This document shows, one piece after another, positions 9,655 through 22,970 of a stretch of 64,000 nucleotides of DNA; position 1 is the stretch's first letter, and each line of letters starts with the position of its first letter. This DNA comes from Rhizomys pruinosus (lineage: Eukaryota > Chordata > Mammalia > Rodentia > Spalacidae). The translations under genes were made by a program, and so were the position numbers. The stretch is from positions 104,767 to 168,766 of the forward strand of contig VZQC01013971.1 in the NCBI GenBank assembly GCA_009823505.1. The letters run 5' to 3'. The notes beneath the pieces were generated by a model. It was not told where the DNA came from. It worked only from the letters and a program-made list of their open reading frames with translations, and did not search any database.

Positions 9655-9985
9655 TTTGTTCTTGTGTGAGACTATTAACATCAATCAAAAAAGGAAAGAT
9701 TTGTTTTACTTCATTGTTTCAAAGGTTTCGGTACAGGATCATCTGGATCCATTGCTTTGGGTCTGAGGTAGGGCAAAATATCATGGTGGCAGAGAAGGCT
9801 AATCACTTCCTCCAGGAAGGAAAGAGACAGAAGGACAGAGGCAAGATGTGACCCACAAGAACACACCCCATGATATACATTCTCCAGCTGTGTCTCACTC
9901 CCAGAAGTTCCCACTACATTCCAGTGTCATCAGAGTATAAATCCATCATTTGATTAACTCATTGATTAAGGCATAGTCCGCACAG
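9655..9985 (-). mobile_element. LTR-like interspersed repeat
   Basis: Antisense copy of a mammalian LTR-like repeat: ggaaagatttgttttacttc, tatcatggtggcagagaagg, gggcaa and caagatgtgacccacaagaa blocks in the expected order. Family uncertain. Confidence 0.5.
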
Positions 9986-10084
9986 TCCTCATGGTCCTAT
10001 TCTTTTTTTTTTTTTTTATCATTCTAAGGAATTTTTTTATTAGGTAAAATGTACTCACATAGAACCCTAAGCATGAAAAAAGTG

Positions 10085-10262
10085 TGGTTGGGCTTGCCTG
10101 AGTTCACAGGAAGGCAGGAGGCTGAGGTGAAAGGACTGACAGTTCAATGGCAGTCTCAACGACTTAGCAAGACCCTACTCCCCCTACTACCACCATCCTA
10201 AATATATTTACTTCAAAGGTATTGTGGGGCTGGCAAGATGGCTCAGCAGGTAAAGCCATGGT
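10085..10262 (+). mobile_element. old B1-like remnant and B3 head fragment
   Basis: 10085-10190 resembles a decayed Alu-like monomer (ggaggctgaggtgaaagg). 10226-10262 is a B3-like head only (ggggctggcaagatggctca). Confidence 0.45.
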
Positions 10263-10339
10263 TTCCCAATGTTGTCAATACCTATCAGTCCAGACATGGG
10301 CATATATTTACTTAGTATGAATTTGGCTTTGGGGGCTTT

Positions 10340-10515
10340 TTTTTTTTTTTTTTTTTTTTTTGTCTTATTGAGACAAAGGTTCTCCCTTTAGTCCCACAGC
10401 TGGCTGCGAGCTCGTTATGTGGACCGGCTTAGCCCTTTAACTCACAGAGACTTCCACCTGCCTCTGCATCCCAAGTTGGCTGCGGATTACAGGCTGTTGC
10501 CACCATGCCCCAGCT
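10340..10515 (-). mobile_element. B1 SINE, diverged
   Basis: Long poly(T), ttattgagacaaaggttctc, cacagagacttccacctgcc, gttgccaccatgccccagct. Confidence 0.85.
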
Positions 10516-10859
10516 CTGCTCTGATGTCATTTGTTTTTTATTCAAAAAATGTTTTTTTTCTCTTTTCAAAAAACAAAACAAAAAAAAATGGGACAAACAC
10601 GGTGAATAACTAAACGATACAGACATCATGTTAAATTACTAATGACTGCATCATAAGGGATGGAGATGTTTGAACCTCATTCTAATTTCTCTCAGAATCT
10701 AGGATCATCAATTTAAGACTTTCTGGAAATGTAAATATTATAATTTGGGAAGGGCTTAATTCAAATGTCCCATAAACCTTCCTCAACTTTGAAATGTCTG
10801 CTATTAAGGACTCACTTCTTTCTATTCTTGTTCCCAAAAGCTCCACCTGAAAAAATTGT
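10516..10859. other. intergenic, nothing recognised
   Basis: A T-rich and A-rich stretch, then single-copy-looking sequence. Confidence 0.45.
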
Positions 10860-11210
10860 GTTTGATTACTTGTCACTTTTCTGGTTGCTATGGACCAAGG
10901 GAAACTTATAAAGGAAGAGTTTATTTGAGCCTTATTGATTGATGGTTCCAGGGAATTAGAGTCATTGTTGGTGGGAGCAGTGTGGCAGGAGCTGGAGCAG
11001 GAAAGCTGAGGTTCACATCTTCCAATGAGCACAGGAAGCGAGGAACACACTGGAGAGCAGGAGCCCATCCCCAGTGACACACTTCTTCCAGCCAAGGTCT
11101 ACTCCGAGCCTACAGCCTCTAAAACAGTGCTACCAGCTGGGAACAAAATGTCTGACTACTTGGAGCCTGTGGGGGTCATTCTCATTCAAACCACCACAAG
11201 TGTTAAATTG
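10860..11210 (-). mobile_element. rodent LTR-like interspersed repeat
   Basis: Antisense copy: tatggaccaagggaaactta, taaaggaagagtttatttga, ccccagtgacacacttcttc, gtgggggtcattctcattca, aaaccaccaca. On the minus strand it ends with an AATAAA-containing segment followed by a T-rich stretch, as short LTRs do. Family name uncertain. Confidence 0.65.
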
Positions 11211-11249
11211 AATTTAAAAGAACTACTTTGTTTGACAGAGGTATGTGAG

Positions 11250-12235
11250 CAAGCTTAAAGTTTCCAAGGAGAGTATAGACCACAAAGCAGCTGTGATCAT
11301 TAAAGAGATCAGTTTCAAAAAGAAACCTTCTGCTCTGGATTGAGACACCAGAAAATGAACCTTAAGGGCAAGATTGCATAATGAAAAGGTTCTTATCTTG
11401 TAAAGATGGAAATTTATGTGAAAGGAAAAGGTCTGAACTGAGGATACAGGTGAGGGGTTCCTTGTCCTCAAAAGCAACCGCCCTGAAGAGTTTTCTTCCA
11501 AATCTGCAGTGTTTTCTCAGGGTCAGCACACAGAAACTGATGCAGTTGTGGTCCAAGGGGGCCAGGCTGTATTCTGAGTTGGCAGCAGAGCTTGATGGTG
11601 TCATGGTGTGGTACTGGTTTTGTAGGCATGAATGATACAAGATCGAATGGGGTCATAGAGTTGCTCCATGGTTTCAGAGAGAAACCAAGACCAAGTAATG
11701 TGTGGCAAGGGTGCAGTCTCTTCAAGAAGGCTTTATTTGAAGCTAAGAAGGCAAAACCTAGGCTACAATGCAGACCCCAGGAGGTTGGAAATGCTAGAAC
11801 TATAGGTTATCAGGCAAAGAGAGCCATGGGCATGGAGTGGAGCCACCCTGAGAGAGGCTATGGCACAGGTGGAAGGATGCAGCTACCCAAACCCTTTAGA
11901 GCCCAGCCTATTTCATCATGAGCACAAGATGCTGGACATGGAGCTGCAAGATTTGGTGTTTTCTCTGCTGACTTTTGATCTTTCATCTGTCTAGTCATTA
12001 TTTGTTGCACCTTGATTCTTCTCTTTTGGAATAAGAATATTTACTCTGTGGTATTATTTGTGGAAAGTATGTATTTTCTTATTTTATAGGAACTCACAGT
12101 TAAGAGACTTTGGACTTTTAAAGTATTGGAAATGTAAATGACTGTGGGTACTTTTGAAGTTAGAAAATCTATCCTGAGCTGATTATGAGACTTTGGGGAC
12201 AAAGAGTGGAAGATTATGGCTTAAAAGTGATTGTG
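11250..12235 (+). mobile_element. possible MaLR-type internal remnant
   Basis: It has words reminiscent of non-coding ERVL-MaLR internal sequence in order (atgggcatggagtggagcca, ttctcttttggaataagaat, ttaagagactttggactttt, tgagactttggggac). Highly diverged, tentative. Confidence 0.35.
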
Positions 12236-12237
12236 TG

Positions 12238-12462
12238 GGGGCTGGAGAGATGGCCTAGTAGTTAAGAGCACCAGCTGCTCTTGCAGAGGACCCAGGTTTG
12301 ATCCACAGCACCCACATGGCAGCTGAGAACCATCTTTGACTCCAGTTCCAGGGGAATCCAACACTCTCTTCTGACCTCCGCGGCATTGCACCACACGGGG
12401 TGCACAAACCTGCATGCAGATAGTACATTAATACACATACAAGAATAAATAAAAAAACATTT
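12238..12462 (+). mobile_element. B3-type SINE without the duplication
   Basis: gggctggagagatggcctag, agaaccatctttgactccag, ttccaggggaatccaacact, gcattgcaccacacgg. This is the non-duplicated parent form. Confidence 0.92.
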
Positions 12463-12469
12463 TTTTAAA

Positions 12470-12830
12470 GTGTGTGTCAAGTTGACTAGGGGTGGTGGTA
12501 TGATGGTTAGTGTTGTCAGCCTGACAGAGTCTACAGTGGCCTGGGAGATGAGGCTCTGGGCATGCCTGTGGGGGATTATCTGGACTGCATTAACCGAGGT
12601 GGGAGGGCCTACTGTGGGTGGCACCATTCCCCAGATGAGCTGTCTAAGAAAGAGAACTGAGCCCCACACGACTGTGAATGCAGTGGGGTCAGCTGCTTCC
12701 AGCTCTAGTTGCCTTGACTCCTCCATCAAGATGGATCATACCGTTGAGCCATGAGGCAGGCGCCTTTGTCAGGGGATTTTTATTGTAGCATCAGGAAAAG
12801 AAGCTAAGGACCAAGACTTCAACACATGAG
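12470..12830 (+). mobile_element. rodent LTR-like interspersed repeat
   Basis: tctgggcatgcctgtggggg, attatctggactgcattaac, gaggtgggagggcctactgt, gggtggcaccattccccag, agcatcaggaaaagaagcta. Family name uncertain. Confidence 0.65.
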
Positions 12831-13194
12831 ACTTTTATGTCAGAGGAATAGTTCATATCTGAAATTGTAACAGAGATTTTTCCTTCTTGAGTGACAGTTT
12901 GGGGATGTGCCACTGACCTGTGGGTCAATATTCATGGTCTACTGCCAAGAATGAGACAACGACAACCTCTCTTTCTCAACACCACTGCCATTTCTGGAGG
13001 CATCCTCCACAGAAGCTGCCCACTGGGTCCTCTCAAAGCTGTTCTAAGCCTATTTTTCTCAGATGAGAAACCAAACAAAAGATGTTGGTTGGCTTGTCAT
13101 ATTTAAGTGTGGGGTCACAATAAACATTCAGGCAACCTAAGAGATTTGGTTCAGGAATACTTTGGAACAGAAACACTTATACAATAAGATTTTA
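12831..13194. other. intergenic, nothing recognised
   Basis: No gene or repeat identified. Confidence 0.45.
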
Positions 13195-13565
13195 AAAAAT
13201 CTGACCCCTATCAGGTTGTGAGCTCCAGAAGCCCATTGGAATGCAGAGACACCTAAGATCCATGTTGCCCAAGGACCTGCTCTACCAGGCTAGCCTTTGG
13301 CTATGCTAAAGCAGGCCACCACTGATTACTCAGGAATCTTCTGCCTCACCCTTCGCCCTTCTGGAAGCCAGATTCCAGATTCTGACCCACCCCACTCTCA
13401 CTGAATCCCACTCCCACCTTATCCCTTAAATTCCCAAGCCAGACTCCATCCTGTGCTTGGCTTTCTCTTTCCCCTGAGCTCAGCCCCGGCTACCCTGAAT
13501 TAAACTTTGCTCCGAAGAATTTAGACCTCGTGGCCTTTCATTCTGGGGGGAGCGCGCCATAACCT
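13195..13565 (+). mobile_element. probable solo retroviral LTR
   Basis: Pyrimidine-rich U3-like sequence leads to ctttctctttcccctgagct, a processing-signal-like attaaa (13500 region), and a U5-like gacctcgtggcctttcattc, tggggggagcgcgcc. No gag/pol/env frame follows, so it reads as a solo LTR. Class not determined. Confidence 0.55.
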
Positions 13566-15967
13566 TACAACCCCCCCCATTCTAACCCAATACATAGTTG
13601 ACCTACTTGACAAGCTGCAGGTGCTCCTTGACCCATAAAAGCTGATATCAGGAGTTGAAGATCTATTAAAGGCAACAAGTCTAGTGAGACTGATAGCATA
13701 GCCACCCAACACACTATGCTTTGTGGTCCTATGACTGACTGCTGCTATATAAGAGAGTATCTTACTGCATATTGCTGATCTGGGAAAAGATCAACATTTG
13801 AAGTACCATTTCCACTGAAAGTGTATGACTCTTACTGTTACATAAAAGCTGAACCATCCTAAATCACATACTTTCTGTAGATGTAGTGTATATATTCATT
13901 TCTCAATGTATCATATATTCAAAGATCCATATGTTTTTATTTAATATCATCAGTGCTATCTTGTCTACTTGGATCCATTCTATCTGTATAAAACATGGGA
14001 AATAAAAGAAACATTTACTGTCAAGAACTTTAGCTCTTAAATTACCACAATCACCTCATGAAGTTATGATTAAGATGGTCATTTTATAGATAAACCTGAA
14101 GCAGAGAGAGACTGGGCAATTTGCCCATTCACATATAAAGTGTGGAGCAGTTGGACTCCAGAGCCTCTGCTTTTTATCAAATCCTGAATGGAAGCAGGGA
14201 GAGAAGTTACCCAAGCCTGACAGTGGACTCCAGGTGGGGAACACATTCATGATCAGAATCTCTTGGCACCTCCAAAATTGGGATACTCCTTTATGCCTTC
14301 AGGAAGTTCATGTTTTATGCTATGGAATAATCCGGACCAAGTAGACAATTCAAATGTCTTATAAAATGAGGAAGATTAGAGGACAGAACTCAGCTATAAA
14401 GCCCAGTAGTCAGCTTCACATTGCCTGAGGTTCCAGAGCCAGAAATTTGCTCTCTAGATGCTAAGTCACTGTGAGACTTGAAAGTTCACAGGAGAAAGAA
14501 GAGAATCTCTGAGAGAAATGGCTAATGCTGACCTGGTGCTCTAAACAGGACAAGGCTTTAAGAGTAATTTCTGCCATTAAGCTCTCCTGTGACCCACAGG
14601 CAATAAATGACAGTCTTTTTAAAGCGGCAAAGGCTTATCGAATTCTTGGGCATCAAGCAGGGAAGAACTCAAGCAATTTCTTTACACTTGTAATGTCAAG
14701 AGGAGTCACACTCTGAGACCTCTGTTATAAAAGAGGAATTGTTTATGGCTATTGAAAAATCCTTGTGGAACTGTCCATCAAACTTTATGAAATGTGTGAG
14801 TTACTTAGTTATCAGCTCTCTGGATCTAATTTTCTCTCTAGGGCATTCAGAATCAAGCTCTGTCCTCACTGGGTGGTTTCATGATAATTATAAAGCAATT
14901 TTATCCCTCCCCCCCTCCTTCCTATTTTTAATTTTCTCCTTTAAAAAATCTATTCTGAGTCTATAATTCAGGCTTTCTCAAAATGGAAGTTTGTGGTCTG
15001 TGTCAGAATAGATGAAGAAGCTTATTAATAAATACACATTTCAGGCTTTATTTTAACTTCATTAAAATACAGTTCCTGGCTGGAACCTAGGGATCTGCAT
15101 TACAATAATGTGCCAGGGAGGCTTCTACACAAACTGAAGCGCTAAAGCTCTAGTCCTGTGGTGTTCTAACTTTACAACAGGGGCTCTCAGGCTCTGCAGG
15201 CTTTTCTGAGTCAGCAGGGCCTCCAGGGGACTAAGAATTTGCGTGTCTCTCCAGTTCCCAGTGATCCTGACACTATTACTTCTGAAACTTCACTCAGAGC
15301 TCCAGAGCTTTGACACTATCTAGTCTTTGAGGTCTCAAAAAACTTTTCAGTAAAGCATGCTTCAAATTGTAAATTGTTAATCATTACCTCCAGCTCTGCA
15401 CTTTCAGACCAGCCCCTCCTTCGGAGGTTATTCCGTTCTTTAGGAAGCTGCCCTTGAGTCTGCTGGCTGGGACTCAGCTCTCTCCTCAGCTTTCCATTTC
15501 TTCAAGGACACTGCTTGCTTTTTATATAGGGGTTCAGTGATTGTTTGTGGTCATACTCTAAGATCCTCAGTCACAAGGCTTGTGCCTTTAGAATTTCTTT
15601 TACCTGAGGGCATAGAGCAGGGTTAGGTAGACATTCTGTTGAAGTTCAATGGATTTTGGTTAATGAATGAGTGCTATGGTGGGTAAAGGACACATGCACT
15701 GCCTTTACCTTAGAGCTGTTCTAGTAAAGCTTCCTGTCCTCCACTTGAAGGATCTGTTTTCACATGGTGATGCAATACTTTCTGTCACTTAGCTAAGGAA
15801 GTAGGCAATGTTTGGAGTCAACAAGAAGTTATTAAAATCTAAGAAACACACTCCATAGTGTTGATAACTTTTGTTGGTTTCAAAGAGGTAATTTTCTATT
15901 CCTTGTGTATACAGAGTATTTCCTGGATAACAGCTCTGTTCTACCTTGGGAGCATGATAAAAATGCA
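13566..15967. other. intergenic, repeat-poor
   Basis: About 2.4 kb without recognisable SINE or L1. The short frames show no protein motif. Confidence 0.5.
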
Positions 15968-16178
15968 GGATTGGGCACTGGAAAGAGGGCTCATCACTTA
16001 AGAGCACTGGCTGTTCTTGCAGAAGACCCTGGTTCGAATCCGAGTACCCGCATGGTGGTTAACAACTATTCATAACTTCAGTTTCAGGGATCTGATACTC
16101 TATTCTGTTCTCTATAGGTACTGCATGACCTGGGTGCACTTACATACATCAGGACAATACACTCATACACATAAAAAT
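15968..16178 (+). mobile_element. B3-type SINE, older copy
   Basis: cactggaaagagggctcatc, ttaagagcactggctgttct, ggttcgaatccgagtacccg, acatcaggacaatacactca. Its tail received the next B1. Confidence 0.87.
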
Positions 16179-16179
16179 A

Positions 16180-16315
16180 ATTTTTTTTGGTCATTTCGAG
16201 GCAGGGTCTCCCTGTAGCTCCAGATGGCCTGGAACTTGCTAGCCTTGAACTCAGAGATCCACCTGTCTCTTCCTCCAGAGTGCTGGGATCAAAGGCATAC
16301 ACTACCAGGCCTAGC
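16180..16315 (-). mobile_element. B1 SINE
   Basis: ggtcatttcgaggcagggtc, tccctgtagctccagatggc, aggcatacactaccaggcct. It sits in the A-rich tail of the preceding B3. Confidence 0.9.
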
Positions 16316-18362
16316 CAAAAACTAAATAAATTTTTAAAAATAAATAAAAATGCAGGATCTTGGCTCCACTCAGAGCTCCCAAATCACAGTTTGCAAGCAC
16401 TCGTCCAGATACTTTACTCTGAAGAGCTTTCTCTTGATTAAAAACAAGGACTTAAAAGTAATGATGATTCAGTACTGGAGTTTGTTTTCAGTGGTTATAT
16501 TGTTAAAAAAAAAGCTTTTTTTAAACAAGATATTCTTGTAATAACTGGGACTGTGGCTACAGGGTGACATTGTAACTATCATCAAAGGTTCTCCTTAAAT
16601 AGACATCATCACATGCTAGACACTATTAGACAAACATAATTAATGTCAGCATTACCACAAAACCAGACACCATTGATGTGGCAAGTATGTATTAAGACAT
16701 AAACAAATAATGAAACATAGATATGGCATTAATATGAGTGGACTTTTAAATGTTACTAATTCTCTGTAATCCATATATCTTTGATTTTAGAATTTTCCAA
16801 CTAATACATTTTTAGCTATTTGGCTGCAAAGATTTGGTATGAAATAGTAGCCTGGATGCATTATATAAAGATTTATAATCCCGAGTACTTTTTCAGTCTA
16901 TCTCAGCTTGTAATAAAAGAGTCAATATCCTTTGATAGGGAATATTAGTTATGCTGTGTAGTAACCAACGGCATCTTCTCTGTGACTTTCAAATAGAGAA
17001 TAACTCATTTGTAAATGGGTCAGGCATCAAAGGCATAATTAATAGTTTAAATAAATTGTCAAAACTAAAGAAAAGTGTTTATATGCTTTGCATTAAAATG
17101 TTTACCCTATAATTTAGGGTTCAGTGTGTGTCATTACTATACAAATATAAAAGCGTTCATTTAAGCTTATTTGAGATTACTGTACTTAGAATATTGATCC
17201 CTCCTACTCCCTTGTGAGTGGATTATGCAATATTTAATGTGTGAGGCTTATATGGGATATGAACTTTCTTGGTTAATATGATCTCTTTCCTTTTATGACA
17301 ATTGGGATTCTCATAAGATGCTCATTAGAAAGGTCAGAGGGGCTGCTTTGAGAGTGTTTGGAAAGGAGACAAGGCATCGGCCAGGCTGGGGAAGGAGCTT
17401 GGGAACTTTGTCTTGTTCATTACTATGTTCTTGTTCATTTCTCTGGGAGGTTTTATGTGACATAATTCAGCAAAAGAAGAACAGTATCATTAAAAACCCA
17501 TTTAAGATATGGATGGTTTTATTGCCTGCAAACATGCTGCTCTCCAAGGCCTGAAATGCTTAGAACAAGTGAATATTGCAGTTAATTAACCGAATACCTT
17601 CTTTATAGTTTATGAAATGTTATGGGATTCAGAAGAATTGTTTCTTTACTATTTAAGACTTTATTTTCAAGGCGTGAACCTATCAGCTTTATCTTTTTCT
17701 GTTAAACTTTTAGCACATAATAATATGTATCATTCATAATAATTCAGTTTTCCTGATGTTCTTTGGGACTGTGGAATTGAAAACAACCAATTAATGCTAT
17801 AATTTCAGAATACAATAAGTTGACAATATTCATTAGAAGCAGGAACAAAACAATCCCTATCTTCTTAGTTGGAGCATTAAAGCCTCCTCAAATTGATAAG
17901 CACTTTTAAAGTCACTTAAGAGTAGCAGTGCAGAATAAAACGTTTCAGAAACACTGCTTCCCCCTGAGGCATCTAACATTTTGTTCTTTCATGAACATAA
18001 AAACTAAGCATTTCTGAATCAGTAATAGCATGCACAGTTCATAGTAGGTGCGTATTTCATGTTTATAGAAATTAGAACTTGGAAAAAAACTTAAACATTC
18101 AAAAAAGAAGTAGGTTTTACAGAGGAATGGATTTAAATGACCCATGGGAAGTCAAAGCTAACAACCAGGACACAAAAAGGAGTTATATATGTTTTATAAC
18201 TGCATTAGTCAATGGACATGCATTTTAGTTTTGTGTTAATATTCTTTAATATGCAGAATAATGAAGTATCTTGCTCTATGTCAATTATTTGCATCTAAGT
18301 AAATTAAAACTAAGATAGGGCTGTTTTCAGTGATGAAATAGTTTAAAAGACTAGGGCAAGAT

Positions 18363-18364
<2 letters not shown>
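16316..18364. other. intergenic, repeat-free block
   Basis: About 2 kb of AT-rich single-copy sequence with many homeodomain-type TAATTA-like words. No gene. Confidence 0.5.
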
Positions 18365-18394
<30 letters not shown>

Positions 18395-18396
18395 TC
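18365..18396. repeat. (TTTTG)n microsatellite
   Basis: About six TTTTG units after an ATTTTT run. Confidence 0.9.
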
Positions 18397-18976
18397 AAGT
18401 GCACATCGGGACTAAGGTTTAGAATTGCATGTCTGGAAAAACTATTCATAATCTGCTTTTCTCTCCCTTTCCTTTTATTTTTGCACGTATTTATTTTGGC
18501 CAGCTGGCGAGACAGATCTTTTTCAGGGGCTCAGCCTTCCCGTCTGAGTTTGGTTCTCCAAAACCAATCTTTGGATCAAATTCCTGTCTTACTTGCTCTG
18601 GTGTCTGAACATTGTTGATGTCACAGGGACATGGTGACCCAGTTGTCTATCCCAAATGGCTTAGAGCTTGCCAAATAAAGAGCTTATCCAGGCGGCCAGG
18701 GGAAGGAAGTTGGAGTAGAATCCTTGGTACCCCATCTCATCTTTGCATTTCCCATGCCAGCAGTCCAATGTGCAAGCGGATCAGAGGCCTCCTGACGGAG
18801 TGGTACTGACTTCCTCACCCGGTTCTCACCTTGTCCCTAGACCTGTCAGTACATCTGCTGTGTTCAAAGATTAGAGATTAGGGCTGGAAAGGGATCCTGG
18901 CTCTGGAGTATCCTATAGATTTGATTCCATGGGAAAAATGTAAAATTTTGTCCCATTTTATGTACAATTTGCTGTA
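18397..18976. other. intergenic, nothing recognised
   Basis: No gene or repeat identified. Confidence 0.45.
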
Positions 18977-19128
18977 TTTCTTTTCTCTTTTGTTTTATGA
19001 GATAGGGCCTCATGCAGCCCAGGCTGGCCTCAGACTTGTGTTCTAACTGAGGCTATCCTTGAACTCCTGCCCTTCCTGCTGCTGACACTTAAGTATTGGG
19101 ACTATTGGTTCACACCACACCCCTCGCT
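18977..19128 (-). mobile_element. old B1 SINE
   Basis: gttttatgagatagggcctc, atgcagcccaggctggcctc, ttggttcacaccacaccc. Strongly diverged. Confidence 0.8.
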
Positions 19129-20512
19129 ATAATGATGCTGTAAAATTTTGAACTGTCTGGGCCATGAGCATCAGAGTTGGCCCCCAATCTGCCTTTTCTC
19201 TTAGAGAGCCTGGAATGCTGGGGCCTGGCATCGCCGAAGATCAAGTGGGAAACAAATCCTTGCTTGAGGTGAAAGACTGAATGAGGACTGCAGACCACTC
19301 TGTCAGCTGTGATATTAGTACACCAGTCACAATTTGAATAGCTTTATTCTTAACATTCTCATAGCCTTGAATATGAAGGTCTCAGCTGATGTTATAAACA
19401 GAAACCCTCAATGGAGACCTTTGAGTGTTTCTTCTGTCCTTCCCCATGGTCACCTACAAGGGAGACCAGCTTTATCTCTCTCTATGAAAATGGTATAGAG
19501 GAAGGCGAGGGCAGGTGTCAGGTCATGGTTTTCTAGCTTCATCTCCATTAGCTGTGTGATTTCAATTAACTGCTCTGAACCTATTTTGATCTTCAGGAAA
19601 AGCCTTCAAGTCCCTTCTCGCTTTAAGACCTATGGATTTGATGGGAATAATATTACCTGCTCAGACTACCTGACTGGGTTGTTGGGAGAATTAAAGGAGA
19701 TCATATTTATGAAAGTACTCTATAAACCCTCTACAGAAGATTAAGGAATGTGATACTATTAATTCCCTCTGAAAAATCAAAATAGCTTGCAATTTACTTT
19801 TAATCTTCCAGACTGTGTATATATCTTTTGTATTTAGATCTCTACTAATGCCCACCACAAAGCAAGACAAATGAACAGACTAATCTCTACTTTACTGGAT
19901 GTTACCCCAAGTGTCATACTAAAACAGTAGGCTAGAGGGAGGATTTAATAGTATTATTATTTTGGAAAACAAGTAAAATTAATTCCACGTATACAGGGTT
20001 CACAGGTTCTTGGCTTTTCCTCTCCTTTCAAAGTTCTGAGAAAATTTTCTGGAAACTGCTTAAATAGTGCTGATGGCTCAGTATTTGCTGGTAATGTGGG
20101 ATATAGGCATGGGGCTGGGGGTGTGGTATGTTGTGAATGGGGTTGTGTGGAGAGTGTTGTTCAGAGTAACCCACAGGCAGGGAACTGAGAAGGGATGGTG
20201 AGTAAGAAGGACACACTCATAGCCTAAAGGGAAACAATGTACCTTGCTGTTACCTAGAAGAGCAGCTCTCTAGGCTCTATTACATCTTCTCTCCAGTTAT
20301 GATAAGCAAGGAGTATTTTCTGTTTTTCTAACTCATAGAATGAGACAGAAACTAAGATGTCCCTAATGTTCTGCATATTTCTAGCATTACTTATATATGT
20401 GAATAGTACTACATCGACATTATCTATGTACTATTTTTATCATCTATCCACTGTTGATCTTTCAATTATCAATCATTTGATATAACTGAGAGTAGCATAA
20501 AAATGAGAATAC
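19129..20512. other. intergenic, repeat-poor
   Basis: No gene or interspersed repeat recognised in about 1.4 kb. Confidence 0.5.
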
Positions 20513-20700
20513 TAAGCTAAGCATGGTAGCGCATGCCTTTAATCCTAGCATTTAGCTCTCAAGAGGCAGAGGCAGAGGCAGAGGCAGAAGGATCTCTGTG
20601 AGGTCAAGGCTAGCCTGGTCTACATAGTGAGTTCCAGGTCAGCTGGGGCTACAGGGAGTCACTGTTTCAAATAAAAAATAAAAATAAAAATAAAAATCCC
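20513..20700 (+). mobile_element. B1 SINE with internal (GGCAGA)n expansion
   Basis: ctaagcatggtagcgcatgc ... agttccaggtcagctggggc. The usual aggcagaggcag is expanded (20566-20590), and the tail is (AAAAT)n. Confidence 0.92.
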
Positions 20701-21379
20701 ACAAACAACCCCCCCCCAGAGAAAAAACAACAAACGAACGAGGATACTTTTTAGAACTCCTAATCTGTCCTCTAATTCTGTATGTTCATTAACCATCTTT
20801 CCAGCAAGGGTCCATGTTCCTTGGAAATAGGAACTATGTCTTCAGTTCTTTTTATATTCTTTCCCTCACATGATGGTATTGGGCCCAGACTGTGGTTCAT
20901 CATAGGTGACTGAGAAGTCGCGTTGGCAGTGGTTCAGACAGAAATGTATGGCGCTGAGGTTGGAACTGAGTTTCGAGGATGTTGTTAAAGCTGAGGGTTT
21001 AGGCACATCTGAACAGCTGTTGCAAGGTGGTACCCCGAGCCTGGGAAGGATGGTTCAAATGTCCCCTTTGTGCCCGTTGTTCTCTGTTCTAGGTCAATCT
21101 ATGGTGACTAGTCTGTCAGGAGGGGCCACTGAAAAGATGCTTGGAAAATAAAAGTCATGCTTCTGGAGAGTGGGGTCAGATAGAATGAAGGAAACCAGCA
21201 GTGTTTACAATGGTGCTGAAATTTAATTTTAGTGCTGACCTTTTATTTGACATTTTAGATAATGCTATGGATGTGTGCAGTTATTTGTTCTTAACATATT
21301 TTTCATCTTTTGGGGGGCACTAATCTGCTTAAATTCAATGTCAATAAAAGAATAAAGTAAATTTTGGGCAATAAAAATT
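20701..21379. other. intergenic, nothing recognised
   Basis: No gene or repeat identified. Confidence 0.45.
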
Positions 21380-22720
21380 ATCCTTTTGAAAAAAAAACAG
21401 TTCACTCACCATACCAACAAAATATGCAATGCATATGAATTAGCTTAAGAAGTGTTCAAGACTATAAGAAGGTGCAAAACTTCATGAAAAGGCAAAAAAG
21501 TTTATAAAGGCCATGTTCCAAGATGAGAAGAGTTTATAATATATACATGCTGATTCTTCCAAATTAATAGAAGAAGTTAAAAATTCTATTTAAAAGCTCA
21601 ACAAGCTAAAGATTTTAGAACTTGACGACAGACTTCCGAAGTTCATCTGGAAAAAAATGAATTGGGTATATTGGAAAAAGTTTTTAACCAGTTTTAACAC
21701 ACTAAAATCTGATAAGGCTGTGGAATGATGGGGACTTTGTAGGTAAGTAAATGTTTGGTTACTCTGGAGAGCAACTGTACAATACCTAAAGCCAAAGATA
21801 TAGATATACATACATATTCTATAATACAACAATTTTAGTCATGAGGATGTATTCTTAAGAAATTCTAACACACATTTACAGAGACAAGGACAAGTGTATT
21901 CAACAGTGATATACTACGTTTATATAATGGGATATCCTGAAGCAATGAAGTAAAGGAGCTAGAGTCACATATATCAATTATATAAATGTCATAGATGTAA
22001 TATTGGACACTAGCAATAAAATGTAAGAAACAATATTTACACCATGATTTTCATAAAATTTTCTAAAAATGCTAATAACAGAAATGCATGCCAAGGTAGT
22101 CAAGATGCAGAGAATGACAAATGTCAAGGACAAAGACAGGCCAATAACAAGCTCTTTTATTTATGGGTTCCTGGGGAAGGTATACAAAGGCAGTACCTGT
22201 ACTGCTAAATGCTAAAAAGCTGTTGGCCGGGTGGTAGAGCTGCAGGTGGTTATTTTCATTACTCTATGCTTTTATATGTGGTTGAATATTCTCATAATAT
22301 ATTGAAACATTAAAGATGTGTGAGACAAGGAAAACTGAACAAAACAGACCTTATCACACCAGACATTATATTATGGGATGCTATAGAGCTGAACTAAAGA
22401 GCATAGTGCCAGCGGAGGAATGGAATCCTGATTAAAAGACAAGCGTAGAAAAGCCTTGGTTGGATTAATTTCACCTGTAAAATACTGGTATGTAATTAAA
22501 TGGGGGAAAGAGTGAAAGGGATGAGATTGTTGTTAAGTGGGGCGGAGACAAATGTTAATTGCAGAACACATCAAAAAGCCACTCCTTTATCACCACAATC
22601 CAAAATAATGGACCACAAATGGACTAAGGATAACTAAATGCCAAATTCCTAAACACAGTACCACAAACTTTGGTGAATTTTGTTATAATCTTGAGGATGC
22701 TACATTTAAAAAAATTGACA
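21380..22720 (+). mobile_element. ancient L1 fragments (L1M-like)
   Basis: 21600-22060 carries decayed L1 ORF2 3' sequence in order (gacttccgaagttcatctgg, aagaaattctaacacacatt, gatatactacgtttatataa, gaagcaatgaagtaaagg). 22320-22720 looks like another ORF2 piece. No intact frame. Confidence 0.55.
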
Positions 22721-22832
22721 CGAGTTCTAGAATTGTCAAAACACAAAGGTAGATCAACTATGGCTAAATTTAACTTCTCCACATCAGCTCACTACAGAAA
22801 AAGAAAGATAAAACAGATATGTATATTTTGCA

Positions 22833-22970
22833 GGGCATGGTGGTATGCACATATATAATCTCAGCTCTTGGGGTGTGGTGACACGAAGATCAGGAGTTCA
22901 AGGTTATCCTTATCCACTTAGTGAATTTGAGGGTAGCCTGTACTATATGAGACCGTTTCTCAAAATATAT
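22833..22970 (+). mobile_element. old B1 SINE
   Basis: cagggcatggtggtatgcac, atcaggagttcaaggttatc, gaccgtttctcaaaa. Diverged. Confidence 0.8.

Noticed and set aside
13195..13565. Full-length endogenous retrovirus starting at the LTR
   Set aside because: No primer-binding site, gag, pol or env similarity or second LTR follows, so only a solo LTR is supported.
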